Source of the DNA: Chitinivorax sp. B | GTDB taxonomy: Bacteria > Pseudomonadota > Gammaproteobacteria > Burkholderiales > SCOH01 | Direction: 5' to 3' | Assembly (NCBI RefSeq): GCF_005503445.1 | Contig: NZ_SCOH01000003.1 | Location: forward strand, 1-64,000 | DNA length: 64,000 bases | Part shown: piece after piece, positions 44,692 to 54,844 of the stretch | Layout: every line of letters begins with the position of its first letter | Position numbering within the stretch: position 1 is the first letter of the stretch | The notes under the pieces: generated by a model | Database searches by the model: none | Told to the model about the DNA's origin: nothing | What the model saw: only the letters and a program-made list of their open reading frames with translations | Translations under genes and position numbers: made by a program

Positions 44692-46545
44692 ATGACAAAT
44701 CCCCACAACCACCCATCCAGCGAATACACGGAATTGATTGCGCGACTGGAAGCCGAAGCGATCCGCCATCCCACGTGGTACCGTGCCCGCGTACTGGCAC
44801 TCGCGATGATCGGCCATGCCGGACAACTGCTGGCGGGCCTGTTGCTGGTCGCGGCTGCCATGCTGGCGATATCCGCTGCATTGTCCTATCCACTGCACCC
44901 CAGCTGGTTCATCGTGGCCACGGTTTTAAGCATTCTGGCCGCGCTGCTAATAATGTTATGCCGTATAACACCTGCCACACCACGGGGCGAGCTGCTGACT
45001 CGCGACAATGCACCCAACCTGTTCCGGCTGATTGACAAGGTAGCCACCAAGGTTGGGAGTCCGACGGTCAATCAAGTTTTGCTGACCGTAGATTTCAATG
45101 CCGCAATCATTCAACAGCCCAGACTGGGAGCTGTAGGTTGGCACCATAATATTCTGCTGTTGGGTTTACCGCTCATGCTGGCATTATCAACCCGACATTT
45201 TGCCGCTGTACTGGCACACGAGTTCGGCCACTTGTCCGCCCAACATGGGCGTTTTGCCTGCTGGGTCTATCGACTGCGCAATACCTGGCAACGAGCCTTG
45301 GAGCGTCATAACCTCGTCGACACGCAACAGTCGCTGCCAATGCAATGGCTACACCGATTCGTTCATTACTTCAATGCCTATTCTTTTGTGCTGGCGCGAC
45401 AAAACGAATATGAAGCCGACCAAGCCTCCGTCACCATGTGCGGTAAGCGCGTCACGATGGAAGCGCTGGTCCTTTCGCAATTGGCCAGCCGCTGGCTGGA
45501 ACAGCATTACTGGCCTGCCCTGCTACGCAATGCAGAAGACACACCAGAGCCCACGCCCTCTCCACATCGCGCGCTGGAACAAGCAATTACACTTGGCATG
45601 CAACAACACGATCTGGCCACATGGTTACAGAGTGCCTTGACACACGAAACCGGTCACTTTGATACCCACCCATCCCTGCGTGATCGGCTTGAGCACCTGG
45701 GCCATCCACCCGCATTGCCCGAGCCAATCAGTATCAACGCAGCCCGCAGACTGCTTGGTAACGACCTTGACGCATTGCAGGATACCCTGGATGAGGCTTG
45801 GCGCCAGCAGATCCGCAGCAGCTGGCAGGCACGACATCGTCAAGTACAGGAGGGGCGTCGTGAACTGGACGAATTGCAACAAGAGGCCAACACCGTCCCA
45901 CTCAGTCTGCCGCGTGCATGGCGCTTGGCAGAACTGGCCAATGCACTGGGCAAGCACAAACTGGCCATTGCCAGCTGCGAATACCTTACCCGAGAACATC
46001 CGGAATTCGCGCCAGCGCATCAGCTGCTTGGGCAACTATGGCTATCGCAAAACGACCATCGTGGATTGGATCATCTGGACCAAGCGCTACGTCATGACCC
46101 CAGGCTGACTACGATTTGTGCTCGCCAGGCATATTGCTATCTGCAAGATAGAGGCGATGACCGAGGCGCAGAAAGCTACTTCCGCCTTGCCTGCGAATTT
46201 GTGCTGGCCACCGAGCATCGGGATGATGGCACCCCCAAGGCCGATATCCCACTGCTACCACACGACCTGCCACCACAACAGGCCGATGCGCTCAGCCGTG
46301 ATTTGGCCAATGATCCTTTTGTGGAACAAGCCTGGTTGCTCCGACGGAGTGTGACAGATTTTCCGGAACGATCGCTTTATCTGATGCTGCTACAAAACAC
46401 TACGCAGGCGAGAAGTGTCAACCCTCATACCATCACCCCCAACACATTGCTGCCCAACCAGACGTTCATCATCAAACTGGATAACCGCACACGGGCACTC
46501 AAGCAACGCGCCGAAAAACTATCGGGCTCGCAGCTGTTCCCCTGA
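44692..46545 (+). CDS. M48 family membrane metallopeptidase with TPR-like tail
   Basis: The 617-residue protein has two N-terminal membrane helices (about residues 44-65 and 70-90), then the zinc protease motif HEFGH (176-180) and the third ligand Glu241 in NEYEADQAS. This is the M48 (HtpX/Ste24-like) arrangement with the active site facing the cytoplasm or membrane surface. The region after about residue 405 contains helical TPR-like repeats (AWRLAELANALGKHKLAIAS, HQLLGQLWLSQNDHRGLDHL). It may take part in membrane protein quality control. No direct partner is shown by its neighbours. Confidence 0.82.
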   Translation: MTNPHNHPSSEYTELIARLEAEAIRHPTWYRARVLALAMIGHAGQLLAGLLLVAAAMLAISAALSYPLHPSWFIVATVLSILAALLIMLCRITPATPRGELLTRDNAPNLFRLIDKVATKVGSPTVNQVLLTVDFNAAIIQQPRLGAVGWHHNILLLGLPLMLALSTRHFAAVLAHEFGHLSAQHGRFACWVYRLRNTWQRALERHNLVDTQQSLPMQWLHRFVHYFNAYSFVLARQNEYEADQASVTMCGKRVTMEALVLSQLASRWLEQHYWPALLRNAEDTPEPTPSPHRALEQAITLGMQQHDLATWLQSALTHETGHFDTHPSLRDRLEHLGHPPALPEPISINAARRLLGNDLDALQDTLDEAWRQQIRSSWQARHRQVQEGRRELDELQQEANTVPLSLPRAWRLAELANALGKHKLAIASCEYLTREHPEFAPAHQLLGQLWLSQNDHRGLDHLDQALRHDPRLTTICARQAYCYLQDRGDDRGAESYFRLACEFVLATEHRDDGTPKADIPLLPHDLPPQQADALSRDLANDPFVEQAWLLRRSVTDFPERSLYLMLLQNTTQARSVNPHTITPNTLLPNQTFIIKLDNRTRALKQRAEKLSGSQLFP

Positions 46546-46725
46546 CCCGCTCACGGCTCACGATACTTACCCGACGACAGCCATTGCACCCCGGTGAGTA
46601 ACGTCCCGTGGCAGCCCATCCTTCAAGTGCTGCAAATTAAGCCCAGTGCGGGCGCCGTGCCTTATCACAACTTAGCGACGTCAGAAATATCGGTTAGCAT
46701 CTATCATTCTCGTATACCCGTCTGG

Positions 46726-47778
46726 ATGCGCCCCTGCATGAATGCCAGCCTGTTCTCACATGCCCTGCTAGGTTCCCTGTTACTTTTTCCCTTACCGATC
46801 AAGGCTGCATCACCATCCGGCAAAGCGGTGCCCGTTCGAACCGCTGTTGTCCAATCAGGCCAAATCGCCCAAGCATTGACAGCAATCGGAAGTCTGCGCG
46901 CCAACGAATCGGTTGTGCTACGTCCGGAAGTGGCTGGGCGCATCACTCAGATCCACTTTCGTGAAGGGCAACAGGTCAAGCGGGGAGCATTGTTGTTTTC
47001 ACTGGATGCCAGTGAACAGGAAGCGCAATTGAAAGCGACTCAGGTTGATGGCGAATTAGCCAAGGATCGCCTGAAACGTCTGCAATCGCTGAAACAGGAC
47101 AATTATGTCAGCCAACAGGCACTGGATGAACAGCAATCCAGCGATCAACAGGCTCGTGCCAAAATTGCACTGGACAGAGCTCGATTGGCCAAAACCCGTA
47201 TCGCCGCCCCGTTTGATGGGGTGCTGGGATTACGGCAAGTCAGCCCCGGCGCCTATGTGCAACCGGGACAAGAGCTGGTGAAACTGGAAGACGACTCAGT
47301 TTTAAAAGTGGACTTTCGGGTACCTGAGGCTTTCATCAACCAATTGGGCGCCGGCAAAGCCATTCAGATTGTTGTGGACGCGGCCCCAGGCCAGGAATTC
47401 ACCGGTAGTATCAGTGCATTTGACACCACGGTCGACGAAAAAACCCGGAGCCTGCTGGTACGAGCCAGCACCCTCAACATCACCGGCCAGCTGAAACCAG
47501 GTATGTTCGCACGCATACGTATCCCACTGGCAAGACCAATGGCGGTGATTGTGCCGGAACAGGCCATTGTCGCCAAAGGCGGTTCCAGTCTGGTTTTCCG
47601 TGTTGTGGATGGCAAAGCAGTGCCAGCAAAAGTCACACTCGGCAATCGTCGCCCCGGTGAAGTCGAGGTAACACAAGGACTGAAAGCAGGTGAACGTGTG
47701 GTGGTTGAAGGCCAGATCAAGCTGCAGCCCGGCGCTGCCGTGACAGAAGCTGACACAGCCCCGGTAAAGAAGTCGTGA
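46726..47778 (+). CDS. RND efflux periplasmic adaptor (membrane fusion protein)
   Basis: A roughly 350-residue protein with an N-terminal signal peptide (MNASLFSHALLGSLLLFPLP), a lipoyl/biotinyl half-motif (ANESVVLRPEVAGRITQIHF), an alpha-helical hairpin at about residues 105-160 and a beta-barrel domain. It would link the inner-membrane pump to an outer-membrane channel. The start is uncertain: 46726 or 46738, neither with a strong ribosome binding site; a frame open from 46594 has no signal peptide. The pump gene follows 10 bases later. Confidence 0.87.
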   Translation: MRPCMNASLFSHALLGSLLLFPLPIKAASPSGKAVPVRTAVVQSGQIAQALTAIGSLRANESVVLRPEVAGRITQIHFREGQQVKRGALLFSLDASEQEAQLKATQVDGELAKDRLKRLQSLKQDNYVSQQALDEQQSSDQQARAKIALDRARLAKTRIAAPFDGVLGLRQVSPGAYVQPGQELVKLEDDSVLKVDFRVPEAFINQLGAGKAIQIVVDAAPGQEFTGSISAFDTTVDEKTRSLLVRASTLNITGQLKPGMFARIRIPLARPMAVIVPEQAIVAKGGSSLVFRVVDGKAVPAKVTLGNRRPGEVEVTQGLKAGERVVVEGQIKLQPGAAVTEADTAPVKKS

Positions 47779-47788
47779 AGGGAATCCA

Positions 47789-50700
47789 ATGACCCTGTCC
47801 GATCTCTCCATCAAACGCCCAGTACTGGCTACGGTGATGAGCCTGGCCATTATCCTGGTCGGCATCATGTCTTTCTTGCGTTTATCAGTACGTGAGTACC
47901 CCAACATCGATACACCAATCGTATCCGTCCGTACCGTATATAAAGGGGCCAGTCCGCAAGTCATTGAATCACAGGTTACCCAGCCACTGGAAGACTCGTT
48001 GTCAGGCATCGAGGGCATCAGGACCATCAAATCAGTCAGCCGAGAGGAGGTCAGCCAGATCACTGTCGAATTCATTGGTAATCGTGACGTTGACTCTGCA
48101 GCCAATGACGTGCGTGATCGGGTTGCCCGCGTCAAAGGCCGCCTGCCCGAAGCAGCCGATGATTCAGTTGTTGCCAAGATTGAAGCAGATGCCCAGGCTA
48201 TCATCTGGATCGGTCTATCCAGCGATCTACATTCTTCGATTGATTTGTCGGATTATGCGGACCGCACCTTGGCCGATCAGATCAAAACCCTGCCAGGGGT
48301 AGCTTCCGTGATCATTGGTGGCGAGCGTCGACGCGCCATGCGTTTATGGCTGGACCGTGACAAGCTGGCGGCCAACGGACTGACCGTACAGGATGTCGAA
48401 AATGCACTGCGTAAACAGAACGTTGAAATCCCATCCGGCCGCATTGAAAGCCAGCAACGTGAGTTCACAGTATTGGCCGAAACCGACTTGCAAACACCCC
48501 AACAGTTTACCGACATGGTCATCAGCGAAGCGAATGGCTACCCATTGCGCCTAGGAGGCATCGGCCGTGCCGAAGTGGGTGCACAGGATGAGCGCAATAC
48601 CATTCGTTACAAGGGCCAGCCCGCCATCGGCATGGGGGTGGTCAAGCAATCAACTGCCAATACGCTGGCCGTGGCCCAGGCCGTAAAGAATCTGTTGCCC
48701 ACCATGCGTGCAAATCTCCCTCAGGGAATGCGACTGCAAGTCACCTTTGATAGCTCAATTTTCATCGAGAGATCGATTGATGCGGTCTATCACGCCATGC
48801 TGGAAGCACTGATCCTGGTGATTCTGGTGGTATTCCTATTCCTGCGAAGCTTCCGCGCAACCTTGATTCCGTTTGTGACCATCCCGGTGTCACTGATTGG
48901 CGCATTCATTTTTCTGCAGCTATTCGGTTTCACCATCAATGTGCTGACCTTGCTAGGCATTGTGCTGGCCATTGGCCTGGTGGTGGATGACGCCATCGTC
49001 GTGCTCGAGAATATTCACCGCCATATCGAAGCAGGCATGCCCCCCATCCAGGCCGCATTTCGCGGCAGCCGCGAGATTGCCTTTGCGGTCATCGCCATGA
49101 CCGTTACGCTGGCAGCAGTCTTTACACCACTGGCCTTCATGCAAGGCAATACTGGCAAGCTGTTTGGCGAATTTGCACTGACTGTTGCTGCCGCGGTACT
49201 GGTATCCGGCTTTATTGCCCTGACACTGACACCCATGATGTGCTCGCGCCTGCTGAAACATGAGGCACGACATGGTGCCATCTATAATGCCATCGAACAG
49301 GTCCTGGTCAGGTTGCATGATGGCTATCGCACCATGCTGGCCGCCAGCCTGCGTCAACGCTGGGTCACGGCATATTTGTTTGCAGGTTGCTTGGGCGGCG
49401 CCGGCTGGCTGTATCTGCAACTGCCATCTGAGCTTTCTCCCACCGAAGATCGAGGTTTTTTCATTACTGTCGTTGTTGCGCCTGATGGGGCCAGCTTCGA
49501 CTATACCGATCGTTACACGAGGCAGTTGGAAGGCATTCTTGCCGGCATCCCGGAGGCACAAGGTTATTTTACTATCGTCGCCCCTGGCCTGGAGCGGCCC
49601 AATCCAGTCAATTCGGCTTTGGGGTTTGTTCAGCTGAAACCATGGGATCAACGCCAAGCCAAGCAACAGGACATCACCAAAGCCCTGGGAGGTCAGTTGT
49701 TTGGTGGCCTTCCTGGCGTATTGGCTTTTGCCATCAACCCACCATCCTTAGGACAAAGTTTCCGCAATCCGGCCGTACAATTTGTCCTGACCGGCAACAG
49801 CTATGAAGCACTAGAGAAGAATGTCGACAAGCTGATGAGCAAACTTCGCCAGTACCCTGGCATTGCCAACCCGGATACCGATTTGAAGCTGAACAAACCG
49901 CAGTTAGCCGTGACAGTTGACCGTGACAAAGCGGCCAGCATCGGGGTGGAGGTGGAATCGATCGGCCGCACCATGGAAAGCCTTTTGGGCGGCCGCCAAG
50001 TGACACGCTTCAAATTTGAGGGCAAGCAATATGACGTGATTGTACAGATGGACGCCGACAGTCGCGCCCGGCCGGATGACCTGGCTGCCATCTATGTCCG
50101 TAATGCCGGCGGACAACTAATACAATTATCCAACTTGGTCACGGTCAGCGAAACAGTCGCACCCAAGGAGTTGAACCACTTCAATCGGCAACGTGCCGCC
50201 ATCATCTCTGCCAATGTGTCCCCCGGTTATACACTTGGACAAGTGCTGGATGAGCTGGACAAGATTACCAAGACTGAATTGGGCGATAACACCCAAACAG
50301 CACTGGATGGTCAATCGCGCGAGTTTCGCGAATCCGGTGGTGCAATGATGCTGACCTTTGTACTGGCACTGGCCTTTATCTATTTGGTGCTGTCCGCCCA
50401 ATTTGAAAGCTTCATCAGCCCCCTGGTAATCATGCTGACCGTACCACTGGCCATGGCAGGCGCCTTGCTGGCATTGCGATTAACAAATGGGTCGCTGAAT
50501 GTGTACAGCCAGATCGGTCTGGTGATGCTGGTGGGATTGATTACCAAGCATGGCATCCTGATTGTGGAATTTGCCAATCAGTTACGAGACCAGGGACGAG
50601 ACAAGTTCGATGCCGTGACGGAAGCAGCCACGCTACGTCTGCGGCCGATTCTGATGACAACCGGTGCCATGGTATTGGGCTCTCTACCGCTGGCCATGGC

Positions 50701-50863
50701 CACTGGGGCCGGGGCGGAGGCACGGCAACCCATTGGCTGGGTGATTATGGGTGGCTTGATGTTTGGCACCTTACTGACTTTGTTCGTCATCCCCACCGCT
50801 TACACATTGCTGGTCGGGAAACACAAGCCACAAGTCATGCCCATCATGGAACCAACCTCTTGA
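47789..50863 (+). CDS. RND efflux pump inner-membrane subunit (AcrB/MexB family)
   Basis: The 1024-residue proton-driven transporter has the expected twelve helices and two large periplasmic loops. The proton-relay motif GLVVDDAIVVLENIHRHIEAG lies in the fourth helix region, and FLRSFRATLIPFVTIPVSL and GLITKHGILIVEFANQLRDQG are family signatures. GGGA precedes the ATG, 10 bases after the adaptor gene. Heavy-metal RND marks are absent, so an organic substrate (drug or dye) is likely. No outer-membrane factor gene follows, so a TolC-like protein elsewhere must serve it. Confidence 0.93.
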   Translation: MTLSDLSIKRPVLATVMSLAIILVGIMSFLRLSVREYPNIDTPIVSVRTVYKGASPQVIESQVTQPLEDSLSGIEGIRTIKSVSREEVSQITVEFIGNRDVDSAANDVRDRVARVKGRLPEAADDSVVAKIEADAQAIIWIGLSSDLHSSIDLSDYADRTLADQIKTLPGVASVIIGGERRRAMRLWLDRDKLAANGLTVQDVENALRKQNVEIPSGRIESQQREFTVLAETDLQTPQQFTDMVISEANGYPLRLGGIGRAEVGAQDERNTIRYKGQPAIGMGVVKQSTANTLAVAQAVKNLLPTMRANLPQGMRLQVTFDSSIFIERSIDAVYHAMLEALILVILVVFLFLRSFRATLIPFVTIPVSLIGAFIFLQLFGFTINVLTLLGIVLAIGLVVDDAIVVLENIHRHIEAGMPPIQAAFRGSREIAFAVIAMTVTLAAVFTPLAFMQGNTGKLFGEFALTVAAAVLVSGFIALTLTPMMCSRLLKHEARHGAIYNAIEQVLVRLHDGYRTMLAASLRQRWVTAYLFAGCLGGAGWLYLQLPSELSPTEDRGFFITVVVAPDGASFDYTDRYTRQLEGILAGIPEAQGYFTIVAPGLERPNPVNSALGFVQLKPWDQRQAKQQDITKALGGQLFGGLPGVLAFAINPPSLGQSFRNPAVQFVLTGNSYEALEKNVDKLMSKLRQYPGIANPDTDLKLNKPQLAVTVDRDKAASIGVEVESIGRTMESLLGGRQVTRFKFEGKQYDVIVQMDADSRARPDDLAAIYVRNAGGQLIQLSNLVTVSETVAPKELNHFNRQRAAIISANVSPGYTLGQVLDELDKITKTELGDNTQTALDGQSREFRESGGAMMLTFVLALAFIYLVLSAQFESFISPLVIMLTVPLAMAGALLALRLTNGSLNVYSQIGLVMLVGLITKHGILIVEFANQLRDQGRDKFDAVTEAATLRLRPILMTTGAMVLGSLPLAMATGAGAEARQPIGWVIMGGLMFGTLLTLFVIPTAYTLLVGKHKPQVMPIMEPTS

Positions 50864-50936
50864 GTCACCGAGGCAATGCCGGTACTTCGATTCGGTTCAG
50901 CTACAAAGCTGGGGCCTATCAGCATAGCCAACCTAG

Positions 50937-51053
50937 TTAGAGCCGCTAACAAAACCCTTCTGGTGTTGTTGTGCAAACTTGTCGTACTCACGTACTGCCT
51001 TCATTTGCACGCCTAACCAGAATCACTTCGCTGGGCTTTGTTAGCAGCTCTTA
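50937..51053. mobile_element. MITE-like palindromic element with TTA target duplication
   Basis: Inverted repeats GAGCCGCTAACAAAACCC (50940-50957) and the complement of 51033-51050 match at 16 of 18 positions, and the trinucleotide TTA flanks both ends (50937-50939 and 51051-51053). The interior is also partly palindromic: TTCTGGT..GTGCAAA on the left pairs with TTTGCAC..ACCAGAA on the right. At 111 bases it encodes no transposase. The ends and TTA duplication fit a non-autonomous derivative of an IS5-family element. Confidence 0.6.
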
Positions 51054-51160
51054 GTACCACGACACGATGCTTACAGGGTGCCACCAGTTCGGGTATTCGA
51101 GTTAGCACGACCTTGCAGCCGCTGCACCATCACTGGTGCTAGGGCACCTGTATGAACGAC

Positions 51161-51182
51161 ATCGGGGGCTTACGCCCCCGAT
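51161..51182. other. GC-rich hairpin downstream of nusB
   Basis: ATCGGGGGC (51161-51169) pairs perfectly with 51174-51182 around a 4-base loop, 50 bases past the nusB stop. There is no T run on the minus strand, so it may stabilise the 3' end rather than terminate. Confidence 0.45.
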
Positions 51183-51231
51183 CATTCTGTATATAGCTTA
51201 CAACGCCAGTTGGCTACTGGCCACCTGTTGA

Positions 51232-51684
51232 TCAGTTCTTGCGGCTGTGGCGTTGACTACGTACATTCTGTGCCTCCACCGCGCGCACCTGCTCCACGAA
51301 TTTGTCGAGCACACCATTGATGAATTTATGGCCTTCATTGCCGCCAAAGGTTTTCGAGAGCTCAATGGCTTCATTGATGATGACCGGGAAAGGAGTATCC
51401 GGCATGTGTACCAACTCATAACCCGCCACCAGCAACACGCCTCGCTCAACCGGGCTCACATCATCCCAGTTACGCTCCAGGTAAGGCGCCATGGCTGAAC
51501 GCAGCGTATCGACATGCGAAATGGCACCAAACAATACCGTGCGGAACAGATTCAGATCACATTTGGCAAACGCTTGGTTTTCCGCCAGATTTTTTTCGAT
51601 CATCGTGGCAGGGTCATTGGTCAGCTGCCATTGATACAGGCCCTGCACGGCGAATTCACGTGCCTTGCGACGTGCGCTTTTCAT
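51232..51684 (-). CDS. nusB: Transcription antitermination factor NusB
   Basis: The 150-residue all-helical protein binds boxA RNA with NusE in rRNA antitermination. The sequence RRKAREFAVQGLYQWQLT at the N-terminus and PFPVIINEAIELSKTFGGNEGHKFINGVLDK near the C-terminus are characteristic. The start touches the stop of ribH (1-base overlap), the common ribH-nusB pairing. Confidence 0.95.
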   Translation of the reverse strand: MKSARRKAREFAVQGLYQWQLTNDPATMIEKNLAENQAFAKCDLNLFRTVLFGAISHVDTLRSAMAPYLERNWDDVSPVERGVLLVAGYELVHMPDTPFPVIINEAIELSKTFGGNEGHKFINGVLDKFVEQVRAVEAQNVRSQRHSRKN

Positions 51685-52157
51685 TATCTACTCAGCCTTT
51701 TCAACAGATTGATCATTTCAACAACGACCTGTGCCGCGTCGGTACCTTTTTCCTGCATGCGCACCAGCGCCTGATCATCGTTTTCCGTGGTCAGGATCGC
51801 GTTGGCGATGGGCACGTCCGTTTCCAGACCAACGTCACTGATGCCAGCAGCAGATTCATTGGAGACCACTTCGAAATGATACGTTTCGCCGCGAATGACA
51901 GCTCCCAACGCCACCAAACCATCAAACTTGCCGCTCTGGGCCATGGTTTTCAGTGTCAGCGGCGCTTCCAGCGCACCAGGAATAGTGGCAATCAGAATGT
52001 CTTGTGATGCAACACCCAAACGCAGCAGTTCGGCGGTGCAGGCGGCAAGCAAGCCTTCGCAGACATCAGTATTGAAACGGCACATCACAATGCCAATGCG
52101 CAAGCCTTCACCGTTACGGTTCGGCTCGATTTCCAGAATATTGTCGTAGCGGGCCAT
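51684..52157 (-). CDS. ribH: 6,7-Dimethyl-8-ribityllumazine synthase
   Basis: The 157-residue enzyme makes the lumazine precursor of riboflavin and assembles as a pentamer or capsid. Blocks [27 protein letters not shown] and [19 protein letters not shown] hold the substrate-binding residues, including the catalytic His in TYHFE. The other riboflavin genes in the window (ribD, ribE, ribB) are 7 kb away on the same strand, separated by plus-strand genes. Confidence 0.95.
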   Translation of the reverse strand: MARYDNILEIEPNRNGEGLRIGIVMCRFNTDVCEGLLAACTAELLRLGVASQDILIATIPGALEAPLTLKTMAQSGKFDGLVALGAVIRGETYHFEVVSNESAAGISDVGLETDVPIANAILTTENDDQALVRMQEKGTDAAQVVVEMINLLKRLSR

Positions 52158-52295
52158 GCGGCATTCCTAAGTCGAACCCGGTAGACAGACCGGGTTTTTA
52201 TGTGGGACGGAAAACTCTTCATTTTACATGGTGATAGCCCTGTTGGCTAACTGTGGCTTTCCTTTAAACAAGGAATTTGCACAATTCCGCTTATA

Positions 52296-53201
52296 ATGAG
52301 CCGCTTTTCTTCACGCGAGTCCAACGTGTCCGCACCTTCCCGCGCCGGCCTGGCTATGGCCCTCATTTCAACCTGGCTGATCTGGGGATCGACTTATCTG
52401 GCGATCCGTTTTGTCGTTTTCGATATTCCGCCGTTCATGGCAGCCGCAATCCGATTCTGGCTGGCTGGCGGGGTATTGTTTATATGGTTGAAATGGCGTG
52501 GCGTGGCGATACCATCGAGAATTCAACTGCGCAACGCCGCCATCATCGGCACCATGATGCTGGCTGGCGGTAATGGCGCGATCACCTATGCCGAACAGGA
52601 AATCTCATCCGCCGTGGCTGCACTGGGTGTGGCGATTGTTCCGTTGCTGACCGTCATTGTCGCCCGATTTTGGGGACACCACGCCAGCAAAGCCGAATGG
52701 ATTGGCATCGGAATTGGCATGACTGGCATCATCACGCTCAACTTCGGTGCAGACCTAAGCGCCAGCCCAACGGGGGCCGGTTTGATTCTGTTCGCGACCA
52801 GCATCTGGGCGGTTGCAACAGTCTGGAGCAAATACCTGGACATGCCATCCGGCACGATGTCGAGTGCGATTCAAATGATGGCTGCTGGCGCGGTGCTGAC
52901 GTTGATGAGCTTGCTACATGGCGAGCGACTCACCCAGATGCCATCGGGCACATCGATCGCCGCCCTGCTCTACCTGACCATTGCTGGTTCGATGATTGCC
53001 TATAGCGCATTCTCTTACCTGATTTTGCATGTACGGCCGGCCTTGGCCTCCAGCTATGCCTACGTGAATCCACTGGTGGCTGTGTTTCTGGGGTGGTGGA
53101 TCGGTAACGAACATATCGGATTTCATGAGTTGGCTGCAATGGGGGCGATTCTGATCGCGGTCGCCATGGTGGTCTTCCAACAGGTCAAAAACAAGGCGTA
53201 G
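52296..53201 (+). CDS. DMT-superfamily exporter (EamA domain)
   Basis: The 301-residue protein has ten predicted membrane helices in two EamA repeats (from about residues 16 and 160). The motifs WLIWGSTYLAIRF at the N-terminus and LGWWIGNEHIGFHELAAMGAILIAVAMVV at the C-terminus resemble the YedA/RhaT-like exporters. The substrate is unknown, probably an amino acid or other metabolite. A GTG at 52326 is an alternative start. It is divergent from ribH across a 138-base gap. Confidence 0.87.
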   Translation: MSRFSSRESNVSAPSRAGLAMALISTWLIWGSTYLAIRFVVFDIPPFMAAAIRFWLAGGVLFIWLKWRGVAIPSRIQLRNAAIIGTMMLAGGNGAITYAEQEISSAVAALGVAIVPLLTVIVARFWGHHASKAEWIGIGIGMTGIITLNFGADLSASPTGAGLILFATSIWAVATVWSKYLDMPSGTMSSAIQMMAAGAVLTLMSLLHGERLTQMPSGTSIAALLYLTIAGSMIAYSAFSYLILHVRPALASSYAYVNPLVAVFLGWWIGNEHIGFHELAAMGAILIAVAMVVFQQVKNKA

Positions 53202-53283
53202 CGCGTAATGCACGTATGAACGCAATCCTGCAACGCGTGACAACAGCGCCTACACTGAACACATCACCCGCCAAGGGAACAAC

Positions 53284-53907
53284 ATGGAATTCCTCAAAGC
53301 TTTTATCTCGCTACTGGTGCTGATCAATCCCGTGGGAGCCATCCCGCTGTTCATCAGCCTGACACACGCCCAATCCAAGATTGAAAAGAAGCGTACCATC
53401 CGCGTGGCTGCCATTGCTGTGGCCTTGGTCATCATCACTTCTGCCTTCATTGGCGAATTCGTGATCAAGCTGTTCGGTATCAGCATGGCAAGCTTCCGTA
53501 CCGGCGGCGGTATTTTGTTGCTGTTGCTGGCCATTTCAATGCTGAATGCACAACTGGCCCCAGCCAGGCAGACTCCGGAAGAAACCGATGAGGCTGAGCA
53601 CAAGCACAGCATTGGTGTGGTACCGTTAGCTATTCCATTACTGACCGGGCCAGGTGCAATCAGTACGGTGATCATTTACACCGACCGCATCCGCCATTGG
53701 TGGGAATACAGTTATATGATTGGCGCCGGTGTCGTCATTGGCCTGATCACCTTTGCTGCGCTGAACCTTGCCGACCCGATCAGTCGCCTGGTCGGTCGCA
53801 CTGGCATCAATATATCGACCCGACTGATGGGCTTGTTACTGTCAGCGGTTGGCATCGAATTCATCTGCGCCGGGCTGGTAGAACTGCTACCCGGCCTGGC
53901 CAAATAA
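53284..53907 (+). CDS. MarC-family integral membrane protein
   Basis: The 207-residue protein has six membrane helices and the family motifs LVLINPVGAIPLFI near the N-terminus and PLAIPLLTGPGAISTVI in the middle. MarC was once linked to multiple antibiotic resistance, but that role was not confirmed, and its function is open. AAGGGAA precedes the ATG. The prmB gene follows after 11 bases. Confidence 0.9.
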   Translation: MEFLKAFISLLVLINPVGAIPLFISLTHAQSKIEKKRTIRVAAIAVALVIITSAFIGEFVIKLFGISMASFRTGGGILLLLLAISMLNAQLAPARQTPEETDEAEHKHSIGVVPLAIPLLTGPGAISTVIIYTDRIRHWWEYSYMIGAGVVIGLITFAALNLADPISRLVGRTGINISTRLMGLLLSAVGIEFICAGLVELLPGLAK

Positions 53908-53918
53908 CGGAAACTTTC

Positions 53919-54818
53919 ATGTTCGAAACCGCTACACCGCACCTGCATTCCATTCGCGATCTGATCCGCTTTGCTGTCAGCCGCTTCAACGAAGCACAAC
54001 TCCACTTTGGCCATGGTACCGATAATGCCTATGATGAAGCGGTCTATCTGATTCTGCATAGCCTGAACCTGCCGCTAGAACGCTTGGAACCGTTTCTGGA
54101 CGCCCGCCTGTTACCCGAAGAAGTCTCCAAAGTGTTGGCGGTATTGCGTCGCCGAGTAGAAGAACGCAAACCATCCGCCTACCTGACCAATGAAGCGTGG
54201 TTGGGAGATTACCGTTTTTATGTGGATGAACGAGTGATCGTACCGCGCTCGTTCATTGCAGAACTGTTGCGACAACACCTGGTACCCTGGGTTGAATATC
54301 CGGAACTGATCCATAGCGGGCTGGATCTGTGCACCGGCTCCGGTTGCTTGGCCATCATGATGGCCGATGCTTTCCCTGATGCGGAAATCGATGCCGTCGA
54401 CCTGTCACCAGATGCGCTCGCTGTGGCTGCACGCAACGTCGAAGCCTACCAACTTGGCTATCGGGTCAACTTGCTCCAATCAGACATGTTTGCCAGTGTC
54501 CAATCACGCCACTACGACCTGATCGTCAGTAATCCGCCTTACGTGGATGCCGAGTCGGTCGCTACATTACCCAGAGAATACCTGCAAGAACCAGAACTTG
54601 CACTCGGATCAGGTGACGACGGCCTAGATGCAACCCGCGTGATCCTGGAAGAAGCCCCCACCCTGCTCAACCCGCACGGCATTCTGGTTGTCGAGATTGG
54701 CCATAATCGCGACATACTGGAGGAAGAGTTTCCCGACCTACCTTTTACCTGGTTGGAAACCAGTGGGGGTGATGGCTTCGTATTCCTGTTACGCAAAGAA
54801 GACTTCAACCGCGTCTGA
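53919..54818 (+). CDS. prmB: Ribosomal protein L3 N5-glutamine methyltransferase
   Basis: The 299-residue SAM-dependent enzyme methylates the glutamine of ribosomal protein L3. The SAM site is DLCTGSGCLAIM, and the catalytic NPPY is in IVSNPPYVDAES. The N-terminal helical domain (RFNEAQLHFGHGTDNAYDEAVYLIL) and EWLGDYRFYV-type segment distinguish PrmB from the release-factor enzyme PrmC. It probably shares a transcript with marC, and a strong terminator follows. Confidence 0.92.
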   Translation: MFETATPHLHSIRDLIRFAVSRFNEAQLHFGHGTDNAYDEAVYLILHSLNLPLERLEPFLDARLLPEEVSKVLAVLRRRVEERKPSAYLTNEAWLGDYRFYVDERVIVPRSFIAELLRQHLVPWVEYPELIHSGLDLCTGSGCLAIMMADAFPDAEIDAVDLSPDALAVAARNVEAYQLGYRVNLLQSDMFASVQSRHYDLIVSNPPYVDAESVATLPREYLQEPELALGSGDDGLDATRVILEEAPTLLNPHGILVVEIGHNRDILEEEFPDLPFTWLETSGGDGFVFLLRKEDFNRV

Positions 54819-54844
54819 TCACGCCATCCTATTCGCCAGCCCAA

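Noticed and set aside
50937-51053. Integron attC site
   Set aside because: TAACAAA and GTTAGGC-like cores are present, but the outer core bases do not fit RYYYAAC/GTTRRRY, no integrase or second cassette is seen, and the TTA duplication fits a MITE better.
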